From Hymenobacter terrenus (GTDB lineage: Bacteria > Bacteroidota > Bacteroidia > Cytophagales > Hymenobacteraceae): a DNA stretch of 61,636 nucleotides. The stretch spans positions 1-61,636 of the forward strand of contig NZ_LATM01000026.1 of assembly GCF_000972495.1 (NCBI RefSeq), written 5' to 3'. A program made the translations under genes and the position numbers. Under the pieces are notes generated by a model. It was not told where the DNA came from. It made no database searches and saw only the letters and a program-made list of their open reading frames with translations. Below are positions 1-8,384 of this stretch, piece by piece (the first letter of the stretch is position 1; each line of letters begins with the position of its first letter).

Positions 1-130
1 AAGACAATAGGCGCTAGTTTCATACCCTAAAGTAAGGCCTGGTTATTTTTGGCTGGGTACTTATGATGCCCGAGTAGTTACAATGTGCCAATTGCCTAGT
101 GCCAGTTGGTACAAATCCTCATCGACGTCA

Positions 131-158
131 GAAAGGCCTCTTGCTTAAGAGGCCTTTC
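131..158. terminator. Hairpin terminator, 12-bp stem
   Basis: GAAAGGCCTCTT (131-142) pairs perfectly with AAGAGGCCTTTC (147-158) around a 4-nt loop. It sits at the 3' end of a minus-strand gene remnant and could work in either direction, although no long T-tract follows. Confidence 0.55.
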
Positions 159-310
159 GTTTCAGGAATAAAAAGCGGCCCAGGTTATCCTGAATGCGCA
201 GCCGGCAGGTGGGCACGTCGAGCAGACCGAGGAGCTTGGCGCCGTAGCTGGTCAGCTGGGTTTCCAGGTTAGGCGGTCAGCTGTTGGCGGCTCGTTCGAG
301 GCCCTCGCGC
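145..310 (-). pseudogene. 3' remnant of an unidentified gene
   Basis: Reading the minus strand in one frame gives a short segment (…MMPLREGLERAANS), an in-frame TGA, then about 40 codons (…TQLTSYGAKLLGLLDVPTCRLR…) ending in TAA at 145 inside a hairpin. Codon choice looks coding (high GC3). It has no start and is broken by a stop, so I read it as the decayed tail of a gene lost upstream. I do not recognise the family. It lies just downstream of the QorB-like gene in the same orientation. Confidence 0.3.
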
Positions 311-331
311 AGGGGCATCATTACCGCCTGT

Positions 332-1198
332 TTATTTACCGTATACGGTTGCCAAATAGGTTTTCAGGTCGGTCGGCTTACGGCCCAGGAGCTGTTCGAA
401 GGCGGGGCTGGCAGAGTTGAACTCATTGGCACTAATGGCGCGGGCTATTCCGCTTGTCAAGTCTACAACGGGCTCGGGCACTTGGTGCTGGCGCATGCCA
501 GCAGCCATGTCCTCACTCGAAATAGGGACGTACGCTACGGGCTGGCCCGATACCTCAGTCAGCGCGGTGGCTACGTCGTGGAGAGAATACGGGGGCGCGG
601 GCGCAATGTCGTAGATTTGGTTATCGTGACCGCTGCTCGTGAGCACGTTGGCTAGTGCTTGAGCAATTTCTTCCCGTAGCGCATAACTCACTTTTCCGTC
701 GCCGGCCGCGAAATAGATTTTGCCGCTGGGCAGCGCATTTTCCCCGATAAACATCGGCAGTATATCCAGATAGAACGTGTTGCGGAAAATCGTGTGGGTG
801 AGCCCCGAAGCTCGCAGATATTCCTCCGTGGCTAGATGGCTCGGTGAGGCGCCGAATTGCGACTCCCGGGATGGATTCAATAGGCTGGTGTATACCACGT
901 GCCGCACACCCGCCTGCTTGGCCGCGTCAATCACGTGCTGGTGCTGCCGCATACGAATTTCATATTCCACCTCACTGGTAGAGATGAAGAGTACGGTTTC
1001 GACCCCCTGAAAAGCGGCCTGTAACGACGCGGGGTCATTGTAGTCGCCGGGGCGAACCTGGACGCCTTGCTGGCGCAGGGCAGTGGCTTTTTCGGGGTCG
1101 CGCACTACGGCGACGATTTCGGTGGGCGCTACTTTAGCGAGCAGGGCCTGGATGGTGGCTTGGCCGAGGTGGCCAGTGGCGCCGGTGATGGCTAACAT
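332..1198 (-). CDS. NAD(P)H-binding QorB-like quinone reductase (SDR atypical family)
   Basis: 288 aa. The Rossmann signature GATGHLG lies at residues 6-12 straight after the start, followed by an RDPEKA motif and a GDYNDPASL segment, as in QorB/YtfG NAD(P)H:quinone oxidoreductases. These cytoplasmic enzymes reduce quinones with NADPH and lack flavin. A longer frame reaches 1270, but the ATG at 1198 puts the Rossmann strand at the N-terminus as in the family, so I prefer it. Divergent from a HxlR regulator with 99 bp between starts, the same arrangement as QorR/qor2 in Corynebacterium; regulation by that neighbour is inferred. Closest relative in the window is the gene at 43110. Family sure, substrate unknown. 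Confidence 0.88.
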   Translation of the reverse strand: MLAITGATGHLGQATIQALLAKVAPTEIVAVVRDPEKATALRQQGVQVRPGDYNDPASLQAAFQGVETVLFISTSEVEYEIRMRQHQHVIDAAKQAGVRHVVYTSLLNPSRESQFGASPSHLATEEYLRASGLTHTIFRNTFYLDILPMFIGENALPSGKIYFAAGDGKVSYALREEIAQALANVLTSSGHDNQIYDIAPAPPYSLHDVATALTEVSGQPVAYVPISSEDMAAGMRQHQVPEPVVDLTSGIARAISANEFNSASPAFEQLLGRKPTDLKTYLATVYGK

Positions 1199-1223
1199 AG
1201 ATTTGGAGGTTAAATGGCCAATG

Positions 1224-1238
1224 GTTACTTTTAATAAC
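1224..1238. promoter_or_regulatory. Candidate HxlR operator (interrupted palindrome)
   Basis: GTTACTTTTAATAAC has GTTA/TAAC arms around 7 bp and lies midway between the divergent starts at 1198 and 1298. DUF24/HxlR regulators such as YodB bind short interrupted palindromes of similar size (TACT-N7-AGTA). The assignment is by position and shape only. Confidence 0.3.
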
Positions 1239-1297
1239 TCAAAGGTATTTGTTCCTTTTACACTCCGCAAGAAGGCACTTCCAGCTTACTAAGGCAC

Positions 1298-1729
1298 ATG
1301 GACATAACTGCTGTTGACACTCAAGCCACTAAAATGGCGGGCTTGGTTATAGATATTTTGGCCTTTTCAAAAAACGGCCCTCAGATTTGCCCCGTGCGCG
1401 ACGTGCTGGACCGCATCGGCGACAAATGGTCGTTGCTCGCCATTCTACACCTTGGTACAGCCGAGGCGCTGCGCTTCAATGAATTGCGCAAGCTGATAGA
1501 CGGTATTTCACAACGCATGCTCACCGTCACGCTCCGTTCGCTGGAAACCGATGGCCTGGTGACGCGCACGGTCTACGCCGAGGTACCACCCCGGGTAGAA
1601 TACCGCCTCACCGGGCTCGGCCACAGCTTGCTCGGGGCCGTTATTGAACTAGTCACCTGGGCCAAGGTACACGCACCGGCCATTGCCCAAGCCCGGCTGG
1701 CAGCGGCTGCATCGCAAGTACCAGCATAG
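1298..1729 (+). CDS. HxlR (DUF24)-family transcriptional regulator
   Basis: 143 aa winged-helix repressor. A Cys-Pro at residues 31-32 precedes the first helix, then DRIGDKWS, the recognition region ISQRMLTVTLRSLETDGLV, and the wing YAEVPPRVEYRLT that defines the family. In Bacillus YodB/CatR/HypR and Corynebacterium QorR an N-terminal Cys senses quinones or disulfide stress; this Cys is in the matching place. The N-terminus is about 10 residues longer than its paralogs here, so ATG codons further in, such as 1334, are possible starts. Likely controls itself and the divergent QorB-like gene. The C-terminal tail is alanine-rich. Confidence 0.9.
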   Translation: MDITAVDTQATKMAGLVIDILAFSKNGPQICPVRDVLDRIGDKWSLLAILHLGTAEALRFNELRKLIDGISQRMLTVTLRSLETDGLVTRTVYAEVPPRVEYRLTGLGHSLLGAVIELVTWAKVHAPAIAQARLAAAASQVPA

Positions 1730-1881
1730 TCAGGCCAAAATCAAACAAGCTGATTGGTTGGCTAATTCTTTCCTAAGACATTAACCAACCAATCGACCAG
1801 CATAAATAGCTTATTCTCCAGAGGTTCCAAATTTTAACTGCCCCCTGAATTAACTGTACATTGACTTAAAAAAACGCTCTA

Positions 1882-2466
1882 ATGCCTGATTTGTCACCCG
1901 CACCTGAAGGCCTGTATAAGCAGCTACAAAGCCTGATTCCGCTAACTGATGATGATTTTGCGGCGTTTGCGGTCGTGTTGCAGCCGGTGCAGCTCCGAAA
2001 GAAAGAGCTGTTGCTGCGCGAAGGCGAAGTGTGCCGCTCGGTGGCTTACGTTGAGCGCGGCTGCCTGCGCTATTTCTACAACGTGGCGGGCGAGGAACAC
2101 ACCGGCCAATTTTTCTTCGAGGGCGACTGGTACACCGACTACGACAGCTTTCTCGACCAAAAGCCCTCCGCTCAGTACATCCAGGCCCTGGAACCGACCC
2201 AGGCGTGGCTACTGTCCCGCCCGGACCTGTACCGCTTGTATGAAGAGCGGCCGGTGTTCGAGCGGTTTGGGCGCCTCATGGCCGAGCAGGCCTACCGCGG
2301 CAGCAAGGCCCGCGGTGCGGCCTTCCTCAACCAAACCCCAACGGAGCGCTACGAGCAGCTCGTGCGCAACCGCCCGCAGCTGGTGCAGCGCGTGTCGCAG
2401 CGGCTGCTGGCCTCCTACCTAGGCATCAAGCCCGAGAGCCTAAGCCGCATCCGGGCGCGGCAGTAG
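1882..2466 (+). CDS. Crp/Fnr-family transcriptional regulator
   Basis: 194 aa. An N-terminal cyclic-nucleotide-binding fold (about residues 15-125; GEVCRSVAYVERGCLRYFY, FFEGDWYTDYDSFL) joins a short C-terminal helix-turn-helix (RLLASYLGIKPESLSRIRA). The ligand pocket lacks the RxxS pair of true cAMP receptors, as is usual for this Bacteroidota subgroup, so the inducer is unknown. The next gene, 108 bp downstream, encodes an outer-membrane barrel that it may control. A paralog lies at 3826. Confidence 0.9.
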   Translation: MPDLSPAPEGLYKQLQSLIPLTDDDFAAFAVVLQPVQLRKKELLLREGEVCRSVAYVERGCLRYFYNVAGEEHTGQFFFEGDWYTDYDSFLDQKPSAQYIQALEPTQAWLLSRPDLYRLYEERPVFERFGRLMAEQAYRGSKARGAAFLNQTPTERYEQLVRNRPQLVQRVSQRLLASYLGIKPESLSRIRARQ

Positions 2467-2574
2467 AGGGGCGGCCCCGAGTGCTTTATTAACCCAAATC
2501 ATCGTTTTCACTTTTCCGGGCCGGGCACCTTTGTATCGAAGCTTTTACTAACCAACTCCGCTTCGTCAAATCCC

Positions 2575-3216
2575 ATGAAAACCCTGACTATCATCGCAGT
2601 TACAGCAATTGCATTTGCCGCTGCTGCGCCCACCGTCCACGCCCAAAAAGCCGATACCAAGCGGCCTGTGTACGCCGAAGTTGGCCTCGGCATCAACAAG
2701 ACTCTGTACTTCGGCAACACCCGCGCCAAGCTCACCCAAGCCCTGGGGGGCAGCGCCAAGGCCGGCACCGGCAACAACATCCTGGCCGGCTTCTACGTGG
2801 CACCCGAGAAGTGGCGGGGGCTGGGCATAGGCTCGCGCATTTCCGGCTCGTTTGGAGCCCCGGTCGAGGGCGACTTTGGCGACGACTATATCTTCAACTA
2901 TTATAACCTGGCCCTGGCCGCCAAGTACTACGGGCTGAGCCACGAGTTCGGGCGCGGCCTATACGCTCGCGGCAGCGTGGGCTTTGGCCAGCTCACTACC
3001 AAGCGCTTCAATGAGGAAAACAACTCGTACCGCCACCAATACGCTATTGGGGCTTCGCTGATGGCCGGACTGGGCTACACCGTGCCGCTGAAAGGCTGTA
3101 GCCTGAGCCTGGAAACCGAGTTTGAGTCGGCATCACGGTCCGGTACCATCGATGGGGTGGGCAGCAAGACGTTCCGCAGCGGGCAAGTGGGCGTGAACGT
3201 GATTCTGGGCTTCTGA
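2575..3216 (+). CDS. Outer-membrane beta-barrel protein (porin-like)
   Basis: 213 aa. Cleavable signal peptide (MKTLTIIAVTAIAFAAAAPTVHA) followed by alternating hydrophobic strands rich in Gly, Tyr and Phe, ending in GVNVILGF, the terminal-Phe signature for BAM insertion. The size fits an 8-stranded barrel of the OmpX/OprF type. Sits between two Crp-like regulators. No specific substrate can be read from the sequence. Confidence 0.75.
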   Translation: MKTLTIIAVTAIAFAAAAPTVHAQKADTKRPVYAEVGLGINKTLYFGNTRAKLTQALGGSAKAGTGNNILAGFYVAPEKWRGLGIGSRISGSFGAPVEGDFGDDYIFNYYNLALAAKYYGLSHEFGRGLYARGSVGFGQLTTKRFNEENNSYRHQYAIGASLMAGLGYTVPLKGCSLSLETEFESASRSGTIDGVGSKTFRSGQVGVNVILGF

Positions 3217-3261
3217 TACGAGCTAGGTATTGATGACTAACCACTCAATCCTAGCTTTCCC

Positions 3262-3639
3262 ATGCCCCTTACCCGTGAACTTTCGACCGCGCCCGAGCTC
3301 CGGTCTTGAGTGCCTTGTCTGGCGGCCGTGCCGTGTTCTGGTCGCGCCTGGCAGCTGCCTTGCGGCTCCTCGAAGCCGTAACCGTGACCATACCCGTGGT
3401 CGTGTTGAGCCAGCGGTTCCGCTTTCCGGTCATTCTACGGGAGCCGGCGGCTGTGGCCCTGCCGCTGTTTCGAGCTCAAGAGGCCGCTGTGGTACCAGCT
3501 TACTATGTTTTTCGGTGAACATTTTGGCGGACCCAATGCTCCAACATTCCCTTGGTTGAACCTTACTGCTAACTCGACTTGGACGCTGTGGGTGCTCGGG
3601 CTCGCGGGCACACTGCTGGCGCGGTCCCTCACAAGGTAA
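3262..3639 (+). pseudogene. Frameshifted membrane-protein remnant
   Basis: Coding-like stretches occur in more than one frame: a 15-codon start (MPLTRELSTAPELRS) that hits TGA, a hydrophobic stretch in another frame (LRLLEAVTVTIPVVVLS), and a clean 3' end from about 3490 (WYQLTMFFGEHFGG… WVLGLAGTLLARSLTR) ending in TAA at 3637. Together they look like one membrane protein with two or more frameshifts. I do not recognise the family. It fills the 610-bp gap between the barrel and the second Crp-like gene. Confidence 0.4.
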
Positions 3640-3825
3640 CGGCTCTCTATAGATGACGGGCGAATAATCAAGCCAAAGGGATAAATTCATCTGCATCAGC
3701 TAGGTTGGCGAGGTAATATCTTGCACCTTCCTCATAAATTCGCGCTGTGACCATTGTATACCGTTCCGAAAACTGTTCTACATTTATGCGGATAGTGCTT
3801 CAGGCGTCCCACAGCTTCGTTTCCC

Positions 3826-4395
3826 TTGGAAGAACTCCTCCACCAAATCGGCTTAGTTAGCCCGCTGCCGGACGCTACAGTGGAGGCGTTGCGGCCCCTG
3901 TTTTCGCCGCTGGCCCTAGCGAAAAACGAGTTTCTGGTGCAGGCTGGCGAAGGCACGCGCACGGTGGCTTTTGTGACGAGCGGGGTGCTGCGGGCATTTT
4001 TCACCTCACCTGATGGCGTCGAATACAACAAAACCTTCTTCGAAACCGGCGACTTCCTGGGCGTGTACTACGCCCTGCTGCTGGAGCGCCCCAGCCACTT
4101 GTCGATGCAGGCACTGGTGCCCACGCAGCTGTGGGTAGCCGATTTTGCCCAGCTCACGGCCCTCTACGACCAGCACCCCGCCTTGGAGCGCTTTGCCCGA
4201 AGACAGGCCGAGCGGCTGTTTTTGGTAAAAGAGCAGCGGGAAATCGACCTGGTAATGCTGGACGCCAAAGTCCGCTACGAGCAGTTTCGGCAGCAGCACC
4301 CCGATTTGGAGCAGCAGATTCCGCAGTACCACATTGCCTCGCACCTGGGCATCACACCTACGCAGCTCAGCCGCATCCGGGCCGGCGAGCGGTAG
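3826..4395 (+). CDS. Crp/Fnr-family transcriptional regulator, TTG start
   Basis: 189 aa. cNMP-binding-like domain (residues about 15-120; TVAFVTSGVLRAFFTSPDG, FFETGDFLGVYYALL) and C-terminal HTH (HIASHLGITPTQLSRIRAGER). The only start that covers the conserved N-terminus is TTG at 3826; the frame is closed by a TAG at 3793 and has no ATG or GTG between. Paralog of the gene at 1882 with the same architecture. The gene downstream (222 bp on) is a secreted RidA; control of it is only a possibility. Confidence 0.86.
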   Translation: MEELLHQIGLVSPLPDATVEALRPLFSPLALAKNEFLVQAGEGTRTVAFVTSGVLRAFFTSPDGVEYNKTFFETGDFLGVYYALLLERPSHLSMQALVPTQLWVADFAQLTALYDQHPALERFARRQAERLFLVKEQREIDLVMLDAKVRYEQFRQQHPDLEQQIPQYHIASHLGITPTQLSRIRAGER

Positions 4396-4617
4396 CGGTG
4401 AGGGACCTCTCGCAAAGAGAGGAGAGGCTAATTTGAGTCAGAATATCGAAAAGAAGGTTGCCTTCTAATTCTTAGCTTTTGCCTCCAGCCTCTGCCTCCC
4501 CCTCTCCCACAGAAAGAGACTGTAAGTGAGGCATACGCGTTTCTTTACCTATGTAAATGCACAGCGGTGGATGAGCCAGGGACCTTTGTGTCATCCTATC
4601 ACCTCACCCCCTCAACC

Positions 4618-5109
4618 ATGAAAAAGGCAATCACTGCGGCGCTGGCCGCGGGCTTGGCTCACACCGCTCACGCCCAAGCTCCCACGTCGGCGGTGCTGAC
4701 GCAGGAGAAAAACACGTTTGTAAATCCCGCTGGCTTATTCGACCCACGCCACAATGGCTTTTCGCACCTGGCCAAGGTGCCGGCCGGTACTGAGCTGGTG
4801 TACGTAGCCGGGCAGTGGGCCTCAGATGCTACGGGCAAGCTGGTGGCATCCGACTTTGAAACGCAGGTGCGCCAAACGCTGCGCAACCTGAAAGCCGCGC
4901 TGGCTGCCGCTGGCCTCAGTACCCGCCACGTGGTGAAGCAGACGGTATACATCGCCGAGTTTTCGCCGGAAAAGAAAGCGGCACTCATCAAAGTAGCCGG
5001 GGCCGAATGGGGCGCGGAAGTGTTTCCGGCCGGTACCATCGTACCGGTGCCCATGCTGGCCACGGCTCCCGGCTGCCTGATTGAGGTAGAAGTCATTGCC
5101 TCCAAATAG
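4618..5109 (+). CDS. Secreted RidA/YjgF-family protein
   Basis: 163 aa. The ATG at 4618 gives a good signal peptide (MKKAITAALAAGLAHTAHA-QA); the longer frame from 4567 would bury it. The mature part is a full RidA domain (LVYVAGQWASDATGKL, FETQVRQTLRNLKAALAAAGL, VVKQTVYI, PAGTIVPVPML, LIEVEVIA). RidA proteins hydrolyse reactive enamine/imine intermediates. The usual catalytic Arg region is replaced here (PAGTIVPV instead of a PxRxxV motif), so imine deaminase activity is uncertain. Nine bases separate it from the next gene, so they probably form an operon. Confidence 0.85.
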   Translation: MKKAITAALAAGLAHTAHAQAPTSAVLTQEKNTFVNPAGLFDPRHNGFSHLAKVPAGTELVYVAGQWASDATGKLVASDFETQVRQTLRNLKAALAAAGLSTRHVVKQTVYIAEFSPEKKAALIKVAGAEWGAEVFPAGTIVPVPMLATAPGCLIEVEVIASK

Positions 5110-5117
5110 CGCGGGTC

Positions 5118-5852
5118 GTGGAATTGACCAATCAAACCATTTTGCTCACCGGTGGCACCTCGGGCGTAGGGCTAGCCCTGCTGCGCGAGCTGCACCGGCG
5201 CAACAACCGCCTCGTGGTAGTGGGCCGCCACACTTCGCGCTGGGCCGAACTAGCCCCCGAATTTCCGAGTGCCACCTTCGTGGCCGCCAACCTGGCCTTG
5301 CCCGCCGACGTGGCCGCGCTGCTGCTCGTCATCACACGCGAATACCCCCAGCTGTCGGTGCTCATCAACTGCGCCGGGGTGCAGTTTAACTACACATTGG
5401 GCGAGGAGCCGGAAAGCTACTCGCGCATCGCAGCCGAAATTCAGACCAACCTCACGGCCCCCGCGCAGCTTACCGATGGATTGCTGCCCACACTGCGGCG
5501 GCAACCGGTCGCGGCAATTATCAACATCACGTCCGGCCTGGGCATTGCGCCCAAACGCTCGGCGCCCATCTATTGCGCCACCAAAGCCGGGCTGATGCAG
5601 TTCACCCAAGCGTTGCGCTACCAGCTGGAAACCACAAATGTGCAGGTGACAGATGCCGTGTTGCCACTCGTTGATACGCCGATGACGGCCGGGCGAGACC
5701 GGGGCAAAATAGCGCCCGAGCAGGTAGCTGCCGAAATCGTGACCGGGGTCGAGCGCGGGCAGGCGGTGGTCAACGTGGATAAGGTGAAGCTGTTTCGGGT
5801 GCTGCACCGGGTGCTGCCCGGAGTAGCAGAGCGCCTACTGAAAAACGGATAA
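5118..5852 (+). CDS. Short-chain dehydrogenase/reductase, GTG start
   Basis: 244 aa classical SDR. Cofactor motif TGGTSGVG at 11-18, NCAG in strand 4, catalytic Ser in NITSGLG, and the YxxxK pair Tyr152/Lys156. Closest in style to DltE-like SDRs. GTG at 5118 is the first start that keeps the N-terminal beta strand and follows the ridA stop by 8 bp, so the two genes are likely cotranscribed. The substrate cannot be told. Confidence 0.88.
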   Translation: MELTNQTILLTGGTSGVGLALLRELHRRNNRLVVVGRHTSRWAELAPEFPSATFVAANLALPADVAALLLVITREYPQLSVLINCAGVQFNYTLGEEPESYSRIAAEIQTNLTAPAQLTDGLLPTLRRQPVAAIINITSGLGIAPKRSAPIYCATKAGLMQFTQALRYQLETTNVQVTDAVLPLVDTPMTAGRDRGKIAPEQVAAEIVTGVERGQAVVNVDKVKLFRVLHRVLPGVAERLLKNG

Positions 5853-6068
5853 GTACTCCTGACTTTGGCCGGCTTGAAACGCATGGCAGCGAGCATAATG
5901 AGCAAGTTTCTTTGGTACACGCTGGCTGCATCAGGCGAGTTCAGAGCGCTACTCCGCACTGACTTCGAGACCGTTGTAAGTGCGCGAAATATTCCCGCAA
6001 AAACTAGACGGCCGGCTCTGTCACCACTACTAGCCGGCCTTAACTATCTCGGAGAGCAGCAGCCGTTT

Positions 6069-6977
6069 CTAGGCAGTGAAGAGCGACCGGTGCTGCGCCA
6101 CCCAATCCGCAATACTGGTCATGGGTACCGGGAGTTGGGCCAGCACGGATTCCATGTCGGCTTGGAAGTTGGGGCGCTGCTCGGGAAAGTCCCACATGCG
6201 CTGGTACTCGCCAGCGGCGGCCGTGCCTGCTCCGGGGCCGAAGGCATCGTCGAGAATGCGGCCGAAATCCTGTGGGGGCATGGCAAAATACTCAACTGAG
6301 CGACCCAGACCGGCCGAAAACGCCAGGGCCAGGGCCGGCCCATCAGGATTGGTCAGGCCGCTGATGGGCCAGTTGGCACCGGCCAGCTCGGGGCGTTCGA
6401 GCGCCGCCACGACCAGCGCACTCACGTCGTCCGAGGCAATCCAGCTGATGGGCATGTCGGACGGGGTGGGGTACGCCACTTGGTTTTGGCGAGCGACGAA
6501 GGGAGCGGTCCACGGGCCCAACAGGTTTTCGAGGTACACGCTGGGCTGCAAAATGATGTGCGGCAGGCCGCTTTGCAGCAGGTACTCCTGAATATCGCGG
6601 CGCACGTCGATGGCCTGGTTGCCGGTACGGACGGGCAGAATGGCGCCGCTCGTGTTCCACACCAGCAGCTTCACGCCAGCCGCCTTAGCCGCATCAATGG
6701 CCTGCCGACCATAGTCGGCAACCTCGGCGGGATTGGCAAAAAACGGAATCAGCAGCGCCACGGCGTCCATGCCTTCGCTAAGCTGGCGCAGCCGGCTGGC
6801 GTCGGCCATATCGCCCTCCACTACCACGGCGCCGGCCTCGGCATGATGGGCCGCTTTGGCAGCGGTGCGGGTTAGGACGAAGGGCTGATGACCGCGCCGG
6901 AGCAAGTGCGTAGGCACGGCACCAGCCTGCGAGCCCGTAGCGCCATAAACCAGTACTTTTAATTTTTTATCGCTCAT
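6069..6977 (-). CDS. NmrA-family NAD(P)-binding protein (pair 2)
   Basis: 302 aa. Rossmann motif GATGSQAG at 12-19, then HLLRRGHQPFVLTR and a GDMADASRL segment. C-terminal block FAMPPQDFGRILDDAFGPGAG is shared with the genes at 16144 and 35899, so these three form one subfamily, separate from the QorB-like genes at 332 and 43110. NmrA-type proteins bind NAD(P) and act as reductases or redox sensors; no active-site YxxxK is evident, so it may be either. Divergent from a HxlR gene with 120 bp between. Confidence 0.88.
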   Translation of the reverse strand: MSDKKLKVLVYGATGSQAGAVPTHLLRRGHQPFVLTRTAAKAAHHAEAGAVVVEGDMADASRLRQLSEGMDAVALLIPFFANPAEVADYGRQAIDAAKAAGVKLLVWNTSGAILPVRTGNQAIDVRRDIQEYLLQSGLPHIILQPSVYLENLLGPWTAPFVARQNQVAYPTPSDMPISWIASDDVSALVVAALERPELAGANWPISGLTNPDGPALALAFSAGLGRSVEYFAMPPQDFGRILDDAFGPGAGTAAAGEYQRMWDFPEQRPNFQADMESVLAQLPVPMTSIADWVAQHRSLFTA

Positions 6978-7041
6978 AACAAGGAATATTGAGGCCTTAA
7001 GCTGTTGAACTCAATGCCAGGATGATGGGCAAATGCCGAAG

Positions 7042-7050
7042 CAAATCTCA
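7042..7050 (+). promoter_or_regulatory. CAAATCTCA element 56 bp before the HxlR start
   Basis: CAAATCTC occurs here, at 17123 and at 36882, each 55-56 bp before the ATG of a HxlR gene that is divergent from an NmrA-type gene. Fixed position in three otherwise diverged spacers suggests an operator or promoter part. Confidence 0.45.
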
Positions 7051-7097
7051 GCCCCACACCACGGTCCGCACAAGTACGCCGCCGCGCCAGAGTTACT

Positions 7098-7460
7098 ATG
7101 GAAAACCAGTGCATTCCTGAATCCCAATTACTTGCTCAGCAAGAAAAGTTGCAAAATAATTGCCCCGGCATCACCGCCACCCTCGACCTGATCAAAGGCA
7201 AGTGGAAGCCCCTGCTGATGTTTTACTTATCGAGCGGCAGCCGGCGCTTTGGCGAGTTGCACCGCTTGCTGCCCAATGCCACCCAGCACATGGTGGCCAC
7301 CCAGCTGCGCGAGCTGGAACACGATGGCCTGGTAGAGCGCCGGGTGTACGCCGAGGTACCGCCACGCGTCGAGTATTCCCTCACTCCCCGCGGCGAAAGC
7401 GTGCGTGGCTTGCTAGAGCACATCTACCACTGGAGCGAGCAGCAGAACCTACCTGCCTAG
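7098..7460 (+). CDS. HxlR (DUF24)-family transcriptional regulator (pair 2)
   Basis: 120 aa. Cys22-Pro23 (candidate redox switch), LIKGKWKPLLMFYL, recognition helix around TQHMVATQLRELEHDGLV, and wing YAEVPPRVEYSLT. A further Cys5 is present, so an intramolecular disulfide is possible. Same length as the regulators at 17178 and 36937 and clearly paralogous. Likely represses the divergent NmrA-type gene and itself. Ends in front of a repeat-rich spacer. Confidence 0.92.
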   Translation: MENQCIPESQLLAQQEKLQNNCPGITATLDLIKGKWKPLLMFYLSSGSRRFGELHRLLPNATQHMVATQLRELEHDGLVERRVYAEVPPRVEYSLTPRGESVRGLLEHIYHWSEQQNLPA

Positions 7461-7512
7461 CCCGCCGCCTGAGCCGCTAGCGCCGCTCCGAAGCGGATTT
7501 AGGGCATTTCGG

Positions 7513-7605
7513 GCGGGGAGTGGAACTCTGGCGGGGAGTGGAACTCTGTAGCTCGCGCTATACCGCACGGGTCGAATCGTTCGGGTGTCCGCCGGGGATA
7601 TAAAT
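7513..7605. repeat. Dispersed repeat with 18-bp tandem duplication
   Basis: GCGGGGAGTGGAACTCTG occurs twice back to back (7513-7530, 7531-7548), followed by a TAGCTCGCGCTA segment and ATCGTTCGGGTGTCCGCC. The same parts (GAACTCTGT, CGCGCTA, ATCGTTCGGGTG-CCGC) are found at 61458-61545, so this is a dispersed intergenic repeat family, not a gene. Confidence 0.55.
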
Positions 7606-7631
7606 AGGCACGTTCGTATAATACAAACCAC

Positions 7632-8384
7632 TCAGGCATCGAGCCAGAGCTTGAACTCGGCGACCCGCTCCCTACTTACCAGCACCTCCGCATTGGTGGG
7701 GGGAGCGAGGTCGAGCTTGAGGCGGCTATTAAAGTAGAGGTGAATTTTCTGCACGGCTTCGAGCCGCACCAGGAACTTCCGACTGATGCGGAAGAAGCTC
7801 TGCTGGTCCACTACAGCTTCCAGTTGGTCGAGGGTGTAGTCGATGGGCAGTTGCGCGCCCGCTTGGGTAATTAGGGAGACGCCTTCGGACTGATATTGAA
7901 AATAAGCGACTTCAGTGGTCGGGATATAACGCAGCTGCTGCCCGATTTTCACCAGGAACCGCTGCTTGAGCCCTAGTGCCGGGGCGACTGCTGGCGCCGC
8001 AAGCGGCAGCCCCGGCGCACCCACCAGTGGATAGAGCCGATGAAACTTATCAAGGGCCCGCGCCAGGTCCTGGAAGTCGATTGGCTTGAGCAGGTAATCA
8101 ACACTATCCACGCCAAAGGCCTGCAGCGTGTAGTTGTCGTGGGCGGTGGTGAAAATAACGGGCGTGTGGCTACGCACGGCCGCAAACAACTCAAAGCCCA
8201 AGCCGTCGTTGAGGTGGATGTCGGCGAAAATCAGGTCGGGCCGGACGGGCTGTTCGAACCAGCGAATCCCCTTTTCCACCGAGTCGAGCACGGCCAGTAC
8301 CTCGATGCCGGGGCTATACCGCCGCAGCAACCCGGTCAGGCGTTCGGCGGTGAGTGGCTCGTCTTCCAGAATCAGCACTTTCAT
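7632..8384 (-). CDS. LytTR-family response regulator
   Basis: 250 aa. Receiver domain (about 1-120) with acidic pair Glu7/Asp8, phospho-acceptor Asp55 (LIFADIHLNDG) and DYLLKPID; then a LytTR DNA-binding domain (about 145-250; RYIPTTEVAYFQYQSEGVSLIT, DQQSFFRISRKFLV, RLKLDLAPPTNAEVLVSRERVAEFKLWL). Cytoplasmic regulator that works with the LytS-type kinase just upstream, whose 3' end overlaps it by 71 bp. The ATG at 8384 begins at the canonical first strand MKVLILEDE; an extended frame to 8429 is not needed. Targets are unknown. Confidence 0.92.
   Translation of the reverse strand: MKVLILEDEPLTAERLTGLLRRYSPGIEVLAVLDSVEKGIRWFEQPVRPDLIFADIHLNDGLGFELFAAVRSHTPVIFTTAHDNYTLQAFGVDSVDYLLKPIDFQDLARALDKFHRLYPLVGAPGLPLAAPAVAPALGLKQRFLVKIGQQLRYIPTTEVAYFQYQSEGVSLITQAGAQLPIDYTLDQLEAVVDQQSFFRISRKFLVRLEAVQKIHLYFNSRLKLDLAPPTNAEVLVSRERVAEFKLWLDA

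Noticed and set aside
3230..3559. 109-codon open frame on the plus strand
   Set aside because: Arg/Pro-rich; the coding-like stretches are in the other frames and read as a broken membrane protein.
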